Shown here: positions 60,296 through 64,000 of the stretch, one piece after another
Numbering within the stretch: the stretch's first letter is position 1
How the letters are laid out: each line of letters opens with the position of its first letter
DNA from: Actinomycetospora lutea
GTDB lineage: Bacteria > Actinomycetota > Actinomycetes > Mycobacteriales > Pseudonocardiaceae
Reading direction: 5' to 3'
DNA length: 64,000 nt
Assembly (NCBI RefSeq): GCF_028737205.1
Contig: NZ_JAQZAL010000002.1
Location: 186,001 to 250,000, forward strand
Program-made: the position numbers and the translations under genes
Notes under the pieces: model-generated
What the model was told of the DNA's origin: nothing
Seen by the model: the letters and a program-made list of their open reading frames with translations, nothing else
Database searches by the model: none

Positions 60296-60557
60296 GCTCG
60301 CGCGGCCCGGCCTCCTGCTCCCACGGCCGCAGGCTGCGCTCGTAGGCCGACCAGAGCTGCCGGTGGGCGGCCACCCGGCGGGCCAGCTCGCCGAGCAGCA
60401 CCGCGTCACCGCGCACCGTGTGCGGGCGCTGCGTGACCGGCCAGGCCGGGTCGCGACCCGTGGGGTCCTCGCCGCTGCGGCTGTCGACCCCGTAGCGCGC
60501 GACCGCCAGGAAGCCCAGGACCAGGAGCACGCCGAAGAACGTGACCATCTCGATCAT
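60279..60557 (-). CDS. Small membrane-anchored protein, paralogue 2
   Basis: 92 residues from ATG 60557, with GAGG upstream. A hydrophobic helix, then ARYGVDSRSGEDPTGRDPAW and a helix ending YERSLRPWEQ, clearly homologous to the gene at 58348-58629. Convergent with the MocR gene, overlapping its last 17 bp, and divergent from the Lrp gene. Function unknown; the two paralogues probably share a role at the membrane. Confidence 0.75.
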   Translation of the reverse strand: MIEMVTFFGVLLVLGFLAVARYGVDSRSGEDPTGRDPAWPVTQRPHTVRGDAVLLGELARRVAAHRQLWSAYERSLRPWEQEAGPRELTRRS

Positions 60558-60582
60558 CCCCTCAACCTCGTTCGCCGTTGGG

Positions 60583-60636
60583 GACAATTGTCGAAGGCGG
60601 ACGCTCTGGACTCCATGGCGTTCTCACGGGGATAGT
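60583..60636 (+). promoter_or_regulatory. AT-rich palindrome and -10 upstream of the Lrp-type gene
   Basis: GACAATTGTC (60583-60592) is a perfect 10-bp palindrome, striking in this GC context, between the divergent membrane-protein and Lrp genes. GATAGT at 60631-60636 followed by 6 nt and ATG 60643 looks like a leaderless start. The palindrome may be the Lrp autoregulatory site. Confidence 0.5.
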
Positions 60637-60642
60637 GGCCAG

Positions 60643-61134
60643 ATGACTGCAGTTTCGGAAGCCAGAGGCACCGCGCGCCTGGAGAACGACAAGCTGCTCG
60701 ACGAGACCAACCGACGCATCCTCGCGGTCCTCGAGGAGGACCCCCGGCAGAGCATGTCGGCCCTGGGCCGGCGGGTCGGGATGTCGGCCCCGGCGGTCAC
60801 CGAGCGGGTCCAGCGCCTCGAGCGCACGGGCGTCATCCGGGGCTACCGCCTCGACATCGACCCGGCGGCGCTCGGCTACCCGATCGCCGCGTGGGTGCGC
60901 GTCCGTCCGGCGCTGGGCCAGGGCAAGATCTCCGAGCAGCTCGCGGCCCGGCAGCCCGAGGTCGTCGAGTGCCACAAGATCACCGGCGAGGACTGCCTGC
61001 TCATGCGCGTGCAGGTCCGCGACGTGGCCGACCTCGACCGCGTCCTCGAGATCTGGCAGGACCACGCCGCCACCGTGACGGCGGTCGTCAAGTCCAGCCC
61101 GGTCGAGCTGCGGAACATGCCGACCGATGTCTGA
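60643..61134 (+). CDS. Lrp/AsnC family transcriptional regulator
   Basis: 163 residues from ATG 60643. The helix-turn-helix is within LDETNRRILAVLEEDPRQSM to MSAPAVTERVQRLERTGVI. The C-terminal RAM ligand domain runs from about residue 80 (VVECHKITGEDCLLMRVQVR). Such regulators sense amino acids and often control adjacent genes. The downstream Usp gene overlaps by 8 nt. Confidence 0.94.
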   Translation: MTAVSEARGTARLENDKLLDETNRRILAVLEEDPRQSMSALGRRVGMSAPAVTERVQRLERTGVIRGYRLDIDPAALGYPIAAWVRVRPALGQGKISEQLAARQPEVVECHKITGEDCLLMRVQVRDVADLDRVLEIWQDHAATVTAVVKSSPVELRNMPTDV

Positions 61135-61579
61135 GCCCGCGGCCGGCGGCGAGGTCGCGGTGGGCGTCGACGGCAGCGAGGGTTCCCGGGCGGCGCTCGA
61201 CTACGCGATGGACGAGGCCGCGCGCCGCGGTGTCGGGGTCCACGCGATCACGGCGTACGCCGGCCCGGACGTCTGGTCGACCGCCGAGGGCCTGGTGCCC
61301 GACGCGCGGGTCCTCCACGACGCCGCGCAGCGCGAGGCGACCGCCGCCGTCCAGGAGGTGTCGGCCGTGCGGCGCGAGCGCGGTCGCCCGGTGCCGGAGG
61401 TCCGCACCGAGGTGGCGATGGGCCCGGCGTCGACGGTCCTGCTCCACCACGCGCGCGGGGCCTCGGTCCTCGTGGTCGGGCACCGCGGGCGCGGCGGCCT
61501 GGCGAGCCGCTTCATCGGGTCGGTCGGGCTCAGCGCGGTGATCCACGCGGACTGCACGGTCGTCGTGGTGCGGGACTAA
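61127..61579 (+). CDS. Universal stress protein
   Basis: 150 residues from ATG 61127, overlapping the Lrp gene. VAVGVDGSEGSRAALDYAMD at the start and the ATP-binding VVGHRGRGGLASRFIGSVGL at the end. Distinct from the Usp at 33995, which shares only the family pattern. Its stop overlaps the stop of the convergent decarboxylase gene by 3 nt. Confidence 0.92.
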   Translation: MSEPAAGGEVAVGVDGSEGSRAALDYAMDEAARRGVGVHAITAYAGPDVWSTAEGLVPDARVLHDAAQREATAAVQEVSAVRRERGRPVPEVRTEVAMGPASTVLLHHARGASVLVVGHRGRGGLASRFIGSVGLSAVIHADCTVVVVRD

Positions 61580-63144
61580 CCCACGATCACGTCGAGCACC
61601 ACCGGCGTCGGCGAGCGCAGCGCCTCGGCGAGGGCGGGCTCGAGCTGGTCGGGGTGCTCGACGCGCACGCCCGCGACGCCCTGCCCGGCGGCGAGGGCGA
61701 CGAAGTCGAGGCCGGGCAGGGCGGTGCCCACCGGTTTGGTGATGCCGAAGTGCTCGGCGAACTGGTCGAGCGCGCGGTAGCGGGCGTTGTGCACGACGAC
61801 GACGGTCAGCGGGACGCCCAGCTGCGCCGCCGACCAGAGCGCCTGGATGCCGTACATCGCCGAGCCGTCGCCGACGAGGGCCACGACGCGCTCGGAGCGG
61901 GCCAGCGCCATCCCCACCGCGGCGGGCAGCCCGTGGCCGAGGCCCCCGCTCGCGCAGGTGTAGAAGCTCCCGGCGCGGTCGAAGGGCAGGTGGGCGTGCA
62001 TCGGCCCGCGCGTGGCCGGCGCCTCCTCGACGACGACGGAGTCGGCGGGCCGCAGGTCGGCGAGCGTCTGGAGCAGGAGCTCCTCGGTGATGACGTCGCC
62101 GCCCGCCGCCACGCGCCCCACCGAGGATCCGGGTGCCGGCAGCGGGCGCTCCGGCGGCGGCGGTCCCGCGAGCAGCGCGCGCACGCCGTGGCGCACGCCG
62201 GTGACCACCGAGGTGCCGACGGGCGTCCACGCGGCGTGGGCCGGGTCCTCGGTGAGCTGCACGAGCTCGGTGCCCTCGGGCACGGCGGTGTCGCCCGCGA
62301 CTCCGCCCTCGGTGTGGAACGGGAACACCGGCGAGCCCAGCACCAGGACGACGTCGTGCGCGTCGAGCGCGGCACGGATGCCGTCGTGCGCGGCGGGCAG
62401 GAAGCCGCCGAAGAGCCGGTGGCGCTCGGGGAAGCCGCAGCGCGGCGACATCGGCGCGACGTAGACGCGCGCGGCGTGCCGCTCGGCGAGCGCGACGACG
62501 TCGTCGAACGCCCCGTCGCGGTCCACCTCGCCGCCGACGACCAGCGCCGGGGACCGCGCGCCGGCGAGGCGGGCGGCGACGTCGGCGAGGACCTCGGGGT
62601 CGCCCGCCACCGTGCCGGCCACCGCGTGCGCGGGCACGGGCGCCGCGGGCTCGTCCCAGTCGTCCACCGGCACCGAGAGCAGCACCGGGCCGCACGGCGG
62701 CGTGGTGGCGACGTGGATCGCGCGGGCCAGCGTGGCGGGCACGTCGGCTGCGCGGGCGGGCTCGCGACTGAACTTCACGTACGGCTCGGGGAACTCCGCC
62801 GGGCGCTCGGCGAACAGGAACGGCTCACCGATGAGCAGCGAGCGGGCCTGCTGCCCGGCGACGAGCACCAGCGGCGTGCGGTTGCGGAACGCGGTGAACA
62901 CGTTGCCCAGCCCGTGCCCGACCCCGGCGGCAGAGTGCAGGTTCACCAGCGCCGCCCGCCCGGTGCCCTGGGCGTACCCGTCGGCCGCGCCGACCGCCAC
63001 CGACTCCTGCAGGCCCAGCACGTAGCGGAAGTCGTCGGGGAAGTCGCGGAACATCGGCAGCTCGGTCGAGCCCGGGTTGCCGAAGATCGTCGTGATGCCG
63101 TGGCTGCGCAGCACGGCCAGGGACGCCTCGCGCACGGTCGTCAT
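61576..63144 (-). CDS. mdlC: Thiamine-diphosphate enzyme, benzoylformate decarboxylase-like
   Basis: 522 residues from ATG 63144. SHGITTIFGNPGSTELPMF with the active-site Ser and NLHSAAGVGHGLGN with the His match benzoylformate decarboxylase. GDGSAMYGIQALWSAAQLG is the ThDP/Mg motif. It would convert benzoylformate or another 2-oxo acid to an aldehyde. No mandelate pathway genes are adjacent, so the natural substrate is uncertain; acetolactate synthase-type activity is less likely. It faces an Lrp-Usp pair. Confidence 0.85.
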   Translation of the reverse strand: MTTVREASLAVLRSHGITTIFGNPGSTELPMFRDFPDDFRYVLGLQESVAVGAADGYAQGTGRAALVNLHSAAGVGHGLGNVFTAFRNRTPLVLVAGQQARSLLIGEPFLFAERPAEFPEPYVKFSREPARAADVPATLARAIHVATTPPCGPVLLSVPVDDWDEPAAPVPAHAVAGTVAGDPEVLADVAARLAGARSPALVVGGEVDRDGAFDDVVALAERHAARVYVAPMSPRCGFPERHRLFGGFLPAAHDGIRAALDAHDVVLVLGSPVFPFHTEGGVAGDTAVPEGTELVQLTEDPAHAAWTPVGTSVVTGVRHGVRALLAGPPPPERPLPAPGSSVGRVAAGGDVITEELLLQTLADLRPADSVVVEEAPATRGPMHAHLPFDRAGSFYTCASGGLGHGLPAAVGMALARSERVVALVGDGSAMYGIQALWSAAQLGVPLTVVVVHNARYRALDQFAEHFGITKPVGTALPGLDFVALAAGQGVAGVRVEHPDQLEPALAEALRSPTPVVLDVIVG

Positions 63145-63220
63145 GCGCGCAGCCCACCACGCCGCCGCCCCACCCGCGAGGGCCCTCCCGCTGCCCGGAA
63201 ACACCGGGTACCCCGCAGGC

Positions 63221-63796
63221 GTGGACACGCTCTGGACGGTCGGGCACGGCACGCTCGACGGCCCGGCGGTCGCCCGGCTCGTCGCCGGCGCCGGGATCGC
63301 CGCGGTGGTCGACGTGCGCCGGTACCCCGGGAGCCGGCGCGACCCGTCCGTGGCGCGCGAGGCGCTGGGGCCGGCCCTCGCCGACCAGGGCGTCGCCTAC
63401 CGCTGGGACGAGCGCCTGGGTGGTCGCCGCAGCCGGCCCGCCGACTCGCCGGACACGGCGCTGCGCGACCGGGCGTTCGCCGGCTACGCCGCGCACATGC
63501 GCACGCCGGCGTTCACCGCGGCCGTCGAGGACCTGCTGGCGGGCGGGGAGCCGACGGCGATCCTGTGCTCGGAGTCGCTCTGGTGGCGCTGCCACCGCCG
63601 ACTCGTCGCCGACCACGTCCTGCTCGTGCGCGGCGTGCCCGTCCGCCACCTGATGCACGACGGCCGGACCCCGGAGCACCGCGCCACCGACGGGGTGCGG
63701 CTCTGCTCATGGTCGAGCTCCGCTTCGCTGCGTCTCCCGCCCGGGGAGCAGCTCGTCTACGACGACGGGCAGGAGCCGCTCCCGGGGACGAGCTGA
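63221..63796 (+). CDS. DUF488 family protein
   Basis: 191 residues from GTG 63221. TVGHGTLDGPAVARLV, VVDVRRYPGSRRDPSVARE, ILCSESLWWRCHRRLVAD with the conserved Cys pair, and RHLMHDG are DUF488 signatures. Function unknown. Near the C-terminus a dispersed repeat in antisense orientation codes for SWSSSASLRLPPG, after which the frame continues to the stop. Divergent from the decarboxylase gene. Confidence 0.88.
   Translation: MDTLWTVGHGTLDGPAVARLVAGAGIAAVVDVRRYPGSRRDPSVAREALGPALADQGVAYRWDERLGGRRSRPADSPDTALRDRAFAGYAAHMRTPAFTAAVEDLLAGGEPTAILCSESLWWRCHRRLVADHVLLVRGVPVRHLMHDGRTPEHRATDGVRLCSWSSSASLRLPPGEQLVYDDGQEPLPGTS
63709..63739 (-). repeat. Dispersed repeat, short form, copy E, in the DUF488 gene
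   Basis: The minus strand reads CGGGAGACGCAGCGAAGC then GGAGCTCGACCAT. The outer parts are identical to those of the long copy at 54882-54935 with the centre missing. It sits near the 3' end of the gene. Confidence 0.75.
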
Positions 63797-63862
63797 CCGG
63801 GCGCGAGCTCGCCACCGCCCCGCCGATCATTCCGCCGACGAGCGCACCTCGCCTGTCTATCC

Positions 63863-63883
63863 GAGCGAAGGGGCCCTTCGCTC
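63863..63883. terminator. Palindromic hairpin between convergent genes
   Basis: GAGCGAAGGG-G-CCCTTCGCTC, a perfect 10-bp inverted repeat, in the 112-nt gap between the DUF488 stop and the stop of the TrpB-like gene. Well placed as a bidirectional terminator. Confidence 0.7.
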
Positions 63884-63908
63884 AGAACCGGACGCGCGCC
63901 GGCGCCGC

Positions 63909-64000
63909 TCAGGGCTCGTCGACGAGGTCGCCCGCCAGGTACTCCTGGTAGGCGGCGAGGTCGAGCAGGCCGTGGCCGCAGTAGTTGAAGAGGATCACGC
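63909..64000 (-). CDS. TrpB-like PLP enzyme, C-terminal fragment cut by the window edge
   Basis: The last 29 residues are visible: VILFNYCGHGLLDLAAYQEY and LAGDLVDEP before the stop. The block GHGLLDLAAYQEYLAG matches the C-terminus of the TrpB2 form of tryptophan synthase beta chain, in which SGHGHFD is usual. The rest lies beyond the window, so the call is tentative. Confidence 0.6.
   Translation of the reverse strand, partial: VILFNYCGHGLLDLAAYQEYLAGDLVDEP

Noticed and set aside
57020-60409. Open minus-strand frame of about 1130 codons across opcA, pgl and mocR
   Set aside because: Antisense shadow without any recognisable domain; the plus-strand genes and the small membrane genes explain the region.

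Overview
The window is chromosomal DNA from a very GC-rich actinomycete. GTG starts are frequent, 4-nt ATGA/GTGA overlaps are common, and -10 boxes have the form TAGGNT. It carries the ergothioneine genes, a sufRBDCSUT operon, an MptB-type mannosyltransferase and XRE/DUF397 gene pairs. This fits Pseudonocardiales (a Pseudonocardia- or Actinomycetospora-like organism), but the genus is an inference. I see no rRNA, tRNA, CRISPR array, transposase or phage gene. The window reads as core chromosome with accessory insertions.

Layout. (1) 1-7.3 kb: a minus-strand VWA - DUF58 - MoxR operon, an NlpC/P60 peptidoglycan hydrolase, then aconitase on the plus strand ending in a 21-bp-stem terminator. (2) 7.3-9.3 kb: a siderophore-interacting flavoprotein behind an iron-box-like site, divergent from a class I aldolase. 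(3) 9.3-16.7 kb: a carnitine-acyltransferase-family enzyme and a 2OG-Fe(II) oxygenase, then a choline oxidase - APC permease - aldehyde dehydrogenase operon (glycine betaine synthesis). (4) 16.9-20 kb: two methyltransferases divergent from an XRE regulator with DUF397 partners. (5) 20.2-22.6 kb: three consecutive Roadblock/LC7-like genes with no GTPase. (6) 22.6-27.2 kb: egtABCD. (7) 27.4-35.5 kb: an ABC exporter, a small HTH protein, an ABC-F ATPase, an SDR, a lycopene cyclase, and a Usp coupled to a class III nucleotide cyclase. (8) 35.5-42 kb: the suf operon. (9) 42.1-47.4 kb: mptB, an ABC-2 exporter, ctaA and qor. (10) 47.6-49.6 kb: a solitary AbiEi-like gene and ctaB. (11) 49.9-58.3 kb: tkt-tal-pgi-zwf-opcA-pgl. 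(12) 58.3-64 kb: a MocR regulator flanked by two paralogous small membrane proteins, Lrp, Usp, a benzoylformate-decarboxylase-like enzyme, DUF488, and the 3' end of a TrpB-like gene.

From family knowledge, blocks 1 and 8-11 follow the order of M. tuberculosis Rv1481-Rv1475c and Rv1466-Rv1445c. The extra material lies mainly between aconitase and suf.

The most unusual signals are these: a dispersed 30-54 bp repeat family that lies in or beside several gene ends, extending the C-termini of EgtB, Pgi and SufS; the three-gene Roadblock-like operon; and an array of seven AAGTGGCAG-like half-sites upstream of the MocR gene, whose two flanking small genes are paralogues.
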